Origin: Paenilisteria portnoyi
Lineage (GTDB): Bacteria > Bacillota > Bacilli > Lactobacillales > Listeriaceae
Direction: 5' to 3'
Assembly (NCBI RefSeq): GCF_014322795.1
Contig: NZ_JAASTT010000008.1
Coordinates: 62,001 to 126,000, forward strand
Length of the DNA: 64,000 nucleotides
Shown here: one piece after another, positions 56,952 to 64,000 of the stretch
Layout of the letters: each line of letters starts with the position of its first letter
Position numbering within the stretch: position 1 is the first letter of the stretch
The notes under the pieces: generated by a model
Databases searched by the model: none
Told to the model about the DNA's origin: nothing
Seen by the model: only the letters and a program-made list of their open reading frames with translations
Made by a program: the position numbers and the translations under genes

Positions 56952-57931
56952 AAACTTGTGAAAATTTCTTGTATCGCTTTTTCTACATTGTCTGTATGGT
57001 AGTCTAGCACATCTAACGCCTCGATTGGGTCCACGTAGAGAGCTCGGGTTAATAGTTCTGTGTAGGCCACTGGTTCAAGCCCTGCCTCGCGACCAGTCAG
57101 CTCAATCTCATGTGCCTCTTTTCTTGCTACCGCTTGAAACTCGCGAAATGTTAGCGTCTTAATTTTGATATCCGACTGTAAAGCACGTTTCGCTTGCATT
57201 AAGAAAGACTCGTTTGAGATATTTCGCCAACCAAGTGTGTAACTTTTCGGCGCGACATCCTCGTTCGCCGCGCCAACAAGCGCCTGACCGACTTGTTTTG
57301 CCGTCATATAACACGAGCCACCTGTCGCTTTGTTGTGATGATCGACGTATAGCGGAAATTCCCTTTTTTGCAAGCGTTTGGCGTACATTTTCCAAGCAGA
57401 AACGCGATCCGGAACCAATCCCACAACATAAGGTAGGCGCAGAGCAACTGTTTCCAAGCCATTCCCGTTCTCAGCCATTAGACGCATCTCCTGCTCCACA
57501 CTTGCATAAATATACGGATGAAGCTCCGTCAACTGCATGTCAGGCCACAGCGCGTGAAAATAATTATAGAATGATGTACAGAGAATAAATCGCGATACCC
57601 CAGCCTGCCTCGCAAGTTGCGCTAAATGCTGCACAGGCTCCACATTCGCCTGAAAGAAAAACGCTTTCGCTGGTTTTTTTGGAATATAATGCGAGTTTAC
57701 CCCACCTGCAAAAATAAAAATATCCTGCCCTTTTAAAAATTTCACAATTTCAGCATCAGACATGTCATTTATATTGCCAAAATGATGCTTTGCGCGCGCA
57801 TCTAACACACCGTCTGCGGGCATTGGTGGCAAGGAGAATGTCGTGACCTCGTAGTCCTCCGTGTCTAGAAACGCTTTTGTTGCGGCGTAACCAATCAAGC
57901 CCGTTCCGCCTAGAATAAATACGGATTTCAC
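56948..57931 (-). CDS. NAD(P)-dependent epimerase/dehydratase-type SDR protein
   Basis: A 327-aa protein with an N-terminal Rossmann motif SVFILGGTGLIGYAATKAFL (GxxGxxG). The active-site region is atypical: the YxxxK motif is replaced around SFYNYFHALW and HPYIYASVEQEM, so this may be a divergent or non-catalytic extended SDR. A single gene upstream of the M42 peptidase gene in orientation. Substrate unknown. Confidence 0.82.
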   Translation of the reverse strand: MKSVFILGGTGLIGYAATKAFLDTEDYEVTTFSLPPMPADGVLDARAKHHFGNINDMSDAEIVKFLKGQDIFIFAGGVNSHYIPKKPAKAFFFQANVEPVQHLAQLARQAGVSRFILCTSFYNYFHALWPDMQLTELHPYIYASVEQEMRLMAENGNGLETVALRLPYVVGLVPDRVSAWKMYAKRLQKREFPLYVDHHNKATGGSCYMTAKQVGQALVGAANEDVAPKSYTLGWRNISNESFLMQAKRALQSDIKIKTLTFREFQAVARKEAHEIELTGREAGLEPVAYTELLTRALYVDPIEALDVLDYHTDNVEKAIQEIFTSL

Positions 57932-57974
57932 TGTTGTAAACCCTCCCAGCTCGTCTGAAGTCGCGCTCTTTTTC

Positions 57975-59054
57975 TTAACCTAAACGAATCTCTTTTACTT
58001 TATCCGCATCTAATCGCTTCACAACTTCCGTAATCAATTTCACCGCATTTGTGAAGTCATCACGATGTAGCATGGACGTATGTGAGTGAATATACCGCGT
58101 CGCAATCGTAATCGACAGCGATGGGATCCCATTACCAGTCAAATGAATCGAGCCAGAATCCGTCCCACCTGCAGCAATCGCCTCGAATTGATAAGGAATC
58201 TCTAGTTCATCGGCCACATCTGTCACAAAATTTCGCAACGGCGTATGACTAATCATCGACGCATCATAAATAATAATCTGCGGACCTTCGCCCATTTTGC
58301 TGACTGCTTCTTTCACCGTCACGCCTGGCGTATCGCCTGCAATACCAACATCAACAGCAAACGCGATATCTGGCATCACTTGATGTGCCGATGTTTTAGC
58401 ACCACGTAAACCGACCTCTTCTTGCACAGTTCCCACGCCATAGACAATATTCGGGTGCTTTTCACCTTGTAAATTTCGCAATACTTCAATCGCAATCGCA
58501 AGTCCAATCCGGTTATCCCACGCTTTCGCAAGGAGATATTTCTCATTTTTCATCACGGTGAATTCGAACGCAGGAACGATCATATCGCCGGGCTTAATTC
58601 CCCAACTTACGACCTCCTCTTTATCCGCCGCACCAACATCGATAAACATATCTTTAATATCAAAAGCTTTTTGGCGCTCCGCTGCACTCATCAAATGTGG
58701 TGGCTTCGAACCGATAACGCCCGTAACCTCTTCGCCAGAACGCGTCACAATCGTTACACGCTGCGCTAGCATCACAGAACTGACCCAGCCACCAATCGTT
58801 TGGAATTTGATGAAACCTTTGTCATCGATTTGTGTCACCATGAATCCAACTTCATCTAAGTGACCCGCAATCATGATTTTAGGACCGTTCGCATCTCCGG
58901 TTTTTGTAGCAATCGCACTGCCAAGGCCGTCCGTTTCAAATGTGTCTGCAAGCGGCTCTATGTAGTTCTTAAATACTTCGCGCACCGCACGCTCATTTCC
59001 TGAGATACCTTTCGCATCGGTCAGCTCTTTTAACATCTCTAACTGTTTATCCAT
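57975..59054 (-). CDS. M42-family metallo-aminopeptidase
   Basis: Cytoplasmic aminopeptidase (TET/PepA-like, B. subtilis YsdC), 359 aa. ATG at 59054 follows GAGGAGG; the frame is open to 59159. Metal-site motifs in order: [46 protein letters not shown] with the catalytic Glu-Glu pair, [13 protein letters not shown] and [12 protein letters not shown]. It lies downstream of infC-rpmI-rplT, as ysdC does in B. subtilis. Confidence 0.94.
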   Translation of the reverse strand: MDKQLEMLKELTDAKGISGNERAVREVFKNYIEPLADTFETDGLGSAIATKTGDANGPKIMIAGHLDEVGFMVTQIDDKGFIKFQTIGGWVSSVMLAQRVTIVTRSGEEVTGVIGSKPPHLMSAAERQKAFDIKDMFIDVGAADKEEVVSWGIKPGDMIVPAFEFTVMKNEKYLLAKAWDNRIGLAIAIEVLRNLQGEKHPNIVYGVGTVQEEVGLRGAKTSAHQVMPDIAFAVDVGIAGDTPGVTVKEAVSKMGEGPQIIIYDASMISHTPLRNFVTDVADELEIPYQFEAIAAGGTDSGSIHLTGNGIPSLSITIATRYIHSHTSMLHRDDFTNAVKLITEVVKRLDADKVKEIRLG

Positions 59055-59187
59055 CTTTCGTTCCTCCTCGAAATTACATCTTTTCCTTCTATAGTATACG
59101 CGATTTTTTCTGGCAAAACCACTTCTAGACATAAAAATAAGCAGTGAATAGAGAAACAAATTCTCTGTCCACCACTTATGTCATTGA

Positions 59188-59547
59188 TTATTTAGCTAAA
59201 GCGTCTTTTGCTTGTGTCGCGATTTGCGTGAAAGCTGCTTCATCGTGTACAGCAAGATCTGCTAGCATTTTACGGTTCATGTCAATGCCGGCTAATTTCA
59301 AACCGTGCATGAATTTGCTGTAAGAAAGATCATTCAAACGAGCTGCCGCATTGATACGTGCGATCCATAATTTACGGAAATCACGTTTCTTTTGACGACG
59401 ATCCCGGTAAGCATATTGGTAAGATTTCATTACCGCTTGGTTTGCTACTTTATATAGTGTATGCTTCGAGCCGTAATAGCCCTTCGCTAATTTAATTACT
59501 TTTCTCCGACGTTTGCGTGTTACTGTTCCGCCTTTTACGCGTGGCAT
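59188..59547 (-). CDS. rplT: 50S ribosomal protein L20
   Basis: Early assembly protein of the 50S subunit, 119 aa, with the basic N-terminal arm [20 protein letters not shown] and the globular [15 protein letters not shown] region. L20 also represses its own operon by binding the infC leader. Last of infC-rpmI-rplT. Confidence 0.98.
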   Translation of the reverse strand: MPRVKGGTVTRKRRRKVIKLAKGYYGSKHTLYKVANQAVMKSYQYAYRDRRQKKRDFRKLWIARINAAARLNDLSYSKFMHGLKLAGIDMNRKMLADLAVHDEAAFTQIATQAKDALAK

Positions 59548-59611
59548 ATAAATTACCTCCTAATGGGTTTTCACAAAAATAGATTCTGTGTTTTTCCGAA
59601 TTAAAACTTGC

Positions 59612-59812
59612 TTATTTCATTTTAGCGACCATTTGGCGAATACGCTTGAAGTCACCTTTTGAAACTAACGCACTTTTACGTAGTTTACGTTTTTGTTTTT
59701 GAGATTTGTTTGCGAACATATGACTTGTGTAACCGTGCGAACGTTTTAATTTACCAGAACCTGTTCTTTTGAAACGCTTAGCAGAGCCACGGTGAGTTTT
59801 CATTTTTGGCAT
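59612..59812 (-). CDS. rpmI: 50S ribosomal protein L35
   Basis: 66 aa, highly basic, beginning [20 protein letters not shown], the standard L35 sequence. It lies 21 bp after infC and 64 bp before rplT. Confidence 0.98.
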   Translation of the reverse strand: MPKMKTHRGSAKRFKRTGSGKLKRSHGYTSHMFANKSQKQKRKLRKSALVSKGDFKRIRQMVAKMK

Positions 59813-59833
59813 GAATTTTTCCTCCTCAGAACT

Positions 59834-60349
59834 TTACTTCTCTTGAATTGGCGCTAGGACTAAGAACATTGAACGTCCGTCCATTTTTGGTCTTTGCTCA
59901 ATTGTACAAAGGTCTTCGCACTCTTTCGCAAAACGGTCAAGCACCTTTTGACCGATTTCTTTATGGGTAATCGCACGCCCTTTAAAGCGGATAGAGCATT
60001 TTACTTTATCGCCTTTTTCAAGGAACTTGCGCGCGTTACGTAGTTTCGTATCGAAATCGTGTTCGTCAATCGTAGGACTTAAACGAACTTCTTTCATTAC
60101 GATGATTTTTTGATTCTTGCGAGCTTCTTTGTCTTTCTTCTGTTGCTCGAAGCGGAATTTACCATAGTCCATAATACGGGCTACTGGCGGTTTCGCTGTC
60201 GGTGCAACTAGAACAACATCCAAATTGGCTTTCTCCGCAATTTCAAGTGCTTCAGCTTTTGTTTTTACACCAAGCTGTTCGCCGTCTTGATCAATCAATC
60301 TTAATTCACGTGCACGAATCCCATCGTTTACCAACATGTCTTTGCTAAT
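59834..60349 (-). CDS. infC: Translation initiation factor IF-3, with AUU start
   Basis: Binds 30S and checks the start codon. The open frame goes to 60535, but GGAGG (around 60359-60363) is nine bases before ATT at 60347-60349; the first ATG lies 12 bases further in. Starting at ATT gives 171 aa, the family length, beginning (M)[18 protein letters not shown] start codons at infC are known in E. coli and Bacillus and allow autoregulation. [15 protein letters not shown] and [15 protein letters not shown] are IF-3 signatures. Confidence 0.93.
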   Translation of the reverse strand: MSKDMLVNDGIRARELRLIDQDGEQLGVKTKAEALEIAEKANLDVVLVAPTAKPPVARIMDYGKFRFEQQKKDKEARKNQKIIVMKEVRLSPTIDEHDFDTKLRNARKFLEKGDKVKCSIRFKGRAITHKEIGQKVLDRFAKECEDLCTIEQRPKMDGRSMFLVLAPIQEK

Positions 60350-60364
60350 GGTGAGCCACCTCCA

Positions 60365-60535
60365 TAAATTATTACTCATAACAAGTGAAAGTACGCATAA
60401 AAAAAGCGCCGGTTTCATTACAAACCCGCACATCAGAAAATTCACATACGTCATACGTGAATTATAATTCCAATTCTTTGCCTGCAAAAATACATTTACG
60501 AGGCGAGAAGCGGGATGCTCCTTCTTTCTTGTCAT
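60365..60535 (-). promoter_or_regulatory. L20-type leader upstream of infC
   Basis: The leader of about 170 nt contains ACGTATGACGTATGTG-type pairing and a terminator-like stem GCGGGTTT...GAAACCGGCGC followed by seven T at about 60398-60425. Location and layout match the L20 autoregulatory leader of Bacillales, where L20 binding promotes termination. The open frame through it is probably not translated. Confidence 0.75.
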
Positions 60536-60656
60536 TCATTAACCAGAAGTTATTGTACCACGGCTAGACTGCATATGTCAAATCACCTACTCATTCGACT
60601 ACGAGACTTATCATATCAAAGTTTCGGATGCTTTTCAAGGACTTTCTGAAACTTTT

Positions 60657-60902
60657 TCAAATTCCCGGCTCAGAGAAAAGGATTTTGAATGGGCTGTGGA
60701 TGGTTTGTTGCATAATTTGCGCCATGATTTCGTCTTTTTCAGGCTGGAAAATTGGCGTGATTTCGTCCGCTTTGTGCCAGTTTTGGATGGAAGTCGGGTC
60801 TGCGATGAAGCCTCCACGGACGAGTTCGCCGTTTAATTGGAAGTGTTGGCCTGATTGGTTTTCGACAACAATATAATCGCTTCTACCTGTTAAAGTATAC
60901 AT
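60657..60902 (-). CDS. Imm74-like orphan immunity protein candidate
   Basis: An 81-aa protein. The pattern TGRSDYIVVENQSGQ, ELVRGGFIADPTSIQNWHKA and the D/E-x-I-x-x-I helix near the C-terminus resembles the Imm74 immunity family as I recall it. No toxin gene lies beside it within the window. It is transcribed from 60902 toward infC and ends before the infC leader. Assignment moderate. Confidence 0.55.
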   Translation of the reverse strand: MYTLTGRSDYIVVENQSGQHFQLNGELVRGGFIADPTSIQNWHKADEITPIFQPEKDEIMAQIMQQTIHSPFKILFSEPGI

Positions 60903-61077
60903 TCCCTCTCCTTCTAAGCTAGTAGATGTTTAATGAATATCCACTGTACTTTCTTTACTTCAATTATTAGGCATTCATCATAAGTGAGCATGTAAAAAAA
61001 CTCGTCACAGTGTATTCTATCACCTTATCGAATTTAATTCTATATCAAACTAGCCTCCTTTATTCCGTAACATTCAA

Positions 61078-61124
61078 AAAGAGTAGACAAGCCCAATTTA
61101 CCTTGGAACTTGTCCACTCTCTTC
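61078..61124 (-). terminator. Terminator of the surface-protein gene
   Basis: On the minus strand AGAGTGGACAAG...CTTGTCTACTCT followed by TTTTT, 30 bp after the stop. Confidence 0.88.
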
Positions 61125-61152
61125 ATATAGAAATATCTATCTTGCCGTCTGC

Positions 61153-64000
61153 TTAATTGGAAATAAGCGCTACATCTGTGCGGTCTATTTCCTTACCATT
61201 GGCGTCATAACCAATGATACTCACTTTGTCGCTCGCAGATGTAACTTGGCTACCTGCAAAATATTGGTATGTGCCATCTGCTTGTACCAAGGCTTGTGAA
61301 GCTCCTACAACACCATTCACTTCAAGCCCTACTTTTTTCACCGTCCCTGTTGCTGTTCCGTGAATGTAACGATCTGTTCCACCAACTGTATAAGCGTTCG
61401 CTGTGACAGACCCTGTTGCTGAAGTTAGTGTTACTGTTTGACGGTCCAATTCCTGACCAAACTCATCCAAAGCTACCATGACAGCTGTATCAGAAGTGGA
61501 CGTCACCGGTTTCGCATAGTATTTGAAAGTACCATCTTCTTGGACGAACGCTAAGTTTTGCGCTACACCGTTGACGATTAACTGTACTTTCTTCACTGCA
61601 CCCGTTGCTGTTCCGTGCATATAAGCATCTGACCCTCCAACTTGGAAAGGCTCTACAGTAATCGTTCCTTGGGAAGCAATTAGTTTCACAGTAGTGCGAT
61701 CTAATTCTTTCCCAGATGCATCATACCCAACCATTTCTACAACATCATTGGCACTCGAAATGTTTGAACCTGTGTAATAGTCATAAGTACCATCTTCGTT
61801 GACAGCTTTTTGAGAGGCAGCTTCTCCATTCACTAACATTTTCACTGTTGTGACATCGCCAGTAGTTGCTCCATGGATATAAGCATCTTTCCCACCAAAA
61901 TTAAAATCATCTGCTGTAATTGTTCCCGTAGTCACAACCTCTGCTTTTTTAAGTTGGACATTCGTGCGATCTAATTCTTTTCCGTTGACGTTGTATGCAA
62001 TCATCGTTACGGTGTCATTTACGGATAGAATTTTACCATTTGCATAGTATTGGTAGGTTGATCCAGACGCGCCGATTTTGCTATATTCTTCCCCATTAAC
62101 AACCATACTTACACGTGTAACATCTCCTGTAAGAGAACCCTTCACATAGTTGTCTTCACCAATCGTAAATGTATTCGTTGTAATCGTTCCTACCGAGTTA
62201 TCTGTTGGTTGCTGGATGTTTACTTTCACACGGTTCATTTCGCGCCCTTTGACATCATAGATCACAACATAAACGTCATCATTCACAGAAGTTACTTGAT
62301 TAGCAATATAATATTGGTACGGTGTATTTTTTGCAGTAGTCTTCGATGTAGCCTTTCCGTTGACAATCACACCAATACTTGAAACCTCGCCAGTGTATGT
62401 GCCTTCGATATAGCTGCTTCCAATGGTATAATCTTTCGCCGTTACGGTTCCTACCGCAACGTTATCTGCATGTAATCTCACCGTGGTTCGGTTCAATTCT
62501 TTTCCTTTTGCATCATAAGCAATCATTGTTACTGTATCGTTCACAGATTGAATGTTATTTCCTACATAGTATTTGTAGGTACCATCTGCTGCTGGAATCA
62601 CACTTAGTTCTTTGCCATTCACCATCATGCCTACTTTGGCTACATCGCCTGTGACATTCCCCGTGATATAGCCGTCTTCCCCAACAGTAAAGTCATTGGC
62701 TGTGATGGTCCCAGTTGTTGGTGTTTCCATTTTTTTTATGGATACGTTGGCACGGTCTAGTTCTTTACCCTTGGCATCGTAGGCAATCATTGTGGCTGTA
62801 TCGTTCACAGAATTAATATTGTTTCCTACATAATACCTATAGTTGCCATCTGCTGCTGGAATCACACTTAGCGCTTTCCCATTCACGATTAACCCTACTT
62901 TTGCCACATCTCCTGTGACATTTCCTGTGATATAACCATCTTTATCAACTGTAAAATCATTGACTGTGATTGTTCCCGCTGTTGGTACTACCACTTTCTT
63001 CACAGGGACATTCGTACGATCAAGTTCTTTACCTTTGGCATCGTAGCCAACCACGGTTACCGTATCGTTTACAGACAGGATTTTGCCATTCGCATAATAT
63101 TTATAGCTACCGTCTGCTGCTGGAATCACACTTAGTTCTTCTCCGTTCACGATTAGGCCTACTTTTTCCACATCTCCTGTAACATTACCTGTGACATAAC
63201 CGTCTTTTCCAATCGTGAAGTCATTGGCTGTGATTGTTCCTGTTGTTGGTACTACCACTTTCTTCACAACGACATTGGCACGATCGAGTTCTTTACCTTT
63301 GGCATCGTAGCCAACCACGGTTACCGTATCATTCACAGATAGGATTTTGCCATTCGCGTAGTATCTATAGCTACCATCTGCTGCTGGAATCATACTTAGT
63401 GCTTTTCCGTTCACGATTAAGCCTACTTTGGCCACATCTCCTGTAACATTACCTGTGACATAACCGTCTTTTCCAATCGTGAAGTCATTGGCTGTGATTG
63501 TTCCTGCTGTAGGTACCACTACTTTCTTCACAACGACATTGGTGCGACTAAACTCTTTACCATTTGCACCATAGGCTACCATTGTTACTGTGTCATTCAC
63601 AGATAAAATCTTGCCATTCGCATAGTACTGATAGTTTGTTCCGGATACAGGGATAGCTGGATACGTTTTGCCATTAATAATCATATTTATTTTCGTTATA
63701 CCACCAGTTATGTCCCCTGTGATATAGCTATCTTGACCAATGGTAAAGGCATTCGCTGTAATTGTTCCTTGTGTGGTAGATGCTTGGACAGTCACTGTAA
63801 TCGTTTTGATGGCAGTGTTCCCTGCAGTATCTGTGACACGATACGTTACATTGTAGGTACCAGCTTTCGATGTATCTACATTATTAGCTGTCACAGTGAC
63901 TTTACTTGTAAGATTACCATCTATATCATCAGTCGCTGTCACACCTGCTTTTGGATCAAAGCTGTCACCTTCATTGAGCGTCTTGTTGCTTGCATTAATA
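61153..64000 (-). CDS. Large surface/secreted protein, C-terminal part, Ig-like repeats
   Basis: The frame is open through the window edge (the residues before 63942 read on to INASNKTLNEGDSFDPKAGV), so the N-terminus, signal peptide and any head domain are missing. The first visible part is a Big_3/DUF5011-like domain (TSKAGTYNVTYRVTDTAGN). Ten Ig-like repeats of 85-88 aa follow, each starting GTIT and ending GKELDR or similar. The protein ends at ALISN with no LPXTG, GW or membrane anchor, so it is probably secreted or anchored by its missing part. Typical of Listeria internalin-like or other adhesins. Confidence 0.9.
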   Translation of the reverse strand, partial: INASNKTLNEGDSFDPKAGVTATDDIDGNLTSKVTVTANNVDTSKAGTYNVTYRVTDTAGNTAIKTITVTVQASTTQGTITANAFTIGQDSYITGDITGGITKINMIINGKTYPAIPVSGTNYQYYANGKILSVNDTVTMVAYGANGKEFSRTNVVVKKVVVPTAGTITANDFTIGKDGYVTGNVTGDVAKVGLIVNGKALSMIPAADGSYRYYANGKILSVNDTVTVVGYDAKGKELDRANVVVKKVVVPTTGTITANDFTIGKDGYVTGNVTGDVEKVGLIVNGEELSVIPAADGSYKYYANGKILSVNDTVTVVGYDAKGKELDRTNVPVKKVVVPTAGTITVNDFTVDKDGYITGNVTGDVAKVGLIVNGKALSVIPAADGNYRYYVGNNINSVNDTATMIAYDAKGKELDRANVSIKKMETPTTGTITANDFTVGEDGYITGNVTGDVAKVGMMVNGKELSVIPAADGTYKYYVGNNIQSVNDTVTMIAYDAKGKELNRTTVRLHADNVAVGTVTAKDYTIGSSYIEGTYTGEVSSIGVIVNGKATSKTTAKNTPYQYYIANQVTSVNDDVYVVIYDVKGREMNRVKVNIQQPTDNSVGTITTNTFTIGEDNYVKGSLTGDVTRVSMVVNGEEYSKIGASGSTYQYYANGKILSVNDTVTMIAYNVNGKELDRTNVQLKKAEVVTTGTITADDFNFGGKDAYIHGATTGDVTTVKMLVNGEAASQKAVNEDGTYDYYTGSNISSANDVVEMVGYDASGKELDRTTVKLIASQGTITVEPFQVGGSDAYMHGTATGAVKKVQLIVNGVAQNLAFVQEDGTFKYYAKPVTSTSDTAVMVALDEFGQELDRQTVTLTSATGSVTANAYTVGGTDRYIHGTATGTVKKVGLEVNGVVGASQALVQADGTYQYFAGSQVTSASDKVSIIGYDANGKEIDRTDVALISN
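61156..63768 (-). repeat. Ten tandem Ig-like repeats in the surface protein
   Basis: Units from the N-terminal side: R1 63505-63768, R2 63241-63504, R3 62977-63240, R4 62713-62976, R5 62452-62712, R6 62191-62451, R7 61927-62190, R8 61669-61926, R9 61414-61668, R10 61156-61413. R2 and R3 are almost identical; R6 and R8-R10 are diverged. Confidence 0.95.

Noticed and set aside
60350-60535. Open frame extending infC upstream
   Set aside because: It runs through the L20-type leader and its terminator stem; the strong ribosome-binding site serves the ATT start.
62379-63446. Plus-strand ORFs of 70-91 aa inside the surface-protein gene
   Set aside because: They recur once per repeat unit and are antisense shadows of the repeats.
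61156-63768. Tandem repeats as CRISPR or a DNA satellite
   Set aside because: The units are 255-264 bp, keep one reading frame and encode Ig-like domains.

Overview
The window is a chromosomal segment of a low-GC Gram-positive bacterium, almost certainly a Listeria or close Listeriaceae relative. The gene order hslU-hslV-xerC-trmFO-topA-dprA-rnhB-rbgA-sip-sip-clpX-tig-TPR, then proBA, racE-rph-rdgB-phosphodiesterase, lysC-uvrC, trxA-mutS2-polX-cvpA-zapA, rnhC, ung, MMPL/MarR, pheST and a SpoU methylase matches what I remember of the L. monocytogenes lmo1220-lmo1280 region. I cannot fix the species. Family and synteny calls rest on recognition, not on searches.

Layout. 1-14.1 kb is a long minus-strand block for proteolysis (HslUV, ClpX), protein folding and secretion (trigger factor, two type I signal peptidases), DNA processing (XerC, TopA, DprA, RNase HII) and ribosome/tRNA maturation (RbgA, TrmFO). 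14.2-16.3 kb is a small accessory unit: two divergent XRE regulators around an operator-bearing promoter, followed by a GYF-PrsW membrane protein. 16.4-18.5 kb is proBA. 18.5-27.5 kb mixes accessory genes (hydrolase, DUF1361 protein, pyruvyltransferase-like protein, AzlCD, a TetR/FusB-type pair, a glyoxalase-fold protein) with tRNA-Ser and a stand-alone tRNA-like RNA. 27.7-30.4 kb is the racE-rph-rdgB-phosphodiesterase operon.

30.5-33.7 kb is the most striking region. A tRNA-Arg gene and a 36-bp copy of its 3' part flank a self-contained cassette with promoter, polymorphic toxin, two immunity candidates and terminator. The toxin has a pre-toxin TG region and a C-terminal cytidine-deaminase-like domain resembling the DddA/SCP1.201 group. 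No integrase remains.

33.8-52.9 kb is again core: lysC, uvrC, trxA, mutS2, polX, cvpA, zapA, rnhC and ung, then an HD-domain gene and a MarR/MMPL pair, and pheST under a phenylalanine T-box. 53-55.4 kb holds small regulatory and hypothetical genes, including a multiply frameshifted nucleotidyltransferase-like gene. 55.5-60.5 kb carries an NSS symporter, an epimerase, an M42 peptidase and infC-rpmI-rplT behind an L20-type leader; infC appears to start at AUU. The window ends with an orphan Imm74-like gene and the C-terminal ten Ig-like repeats of a large surface protein whose N-terminus lies outside.

No CRISPR array, insertion sequence or replication origin was seen.
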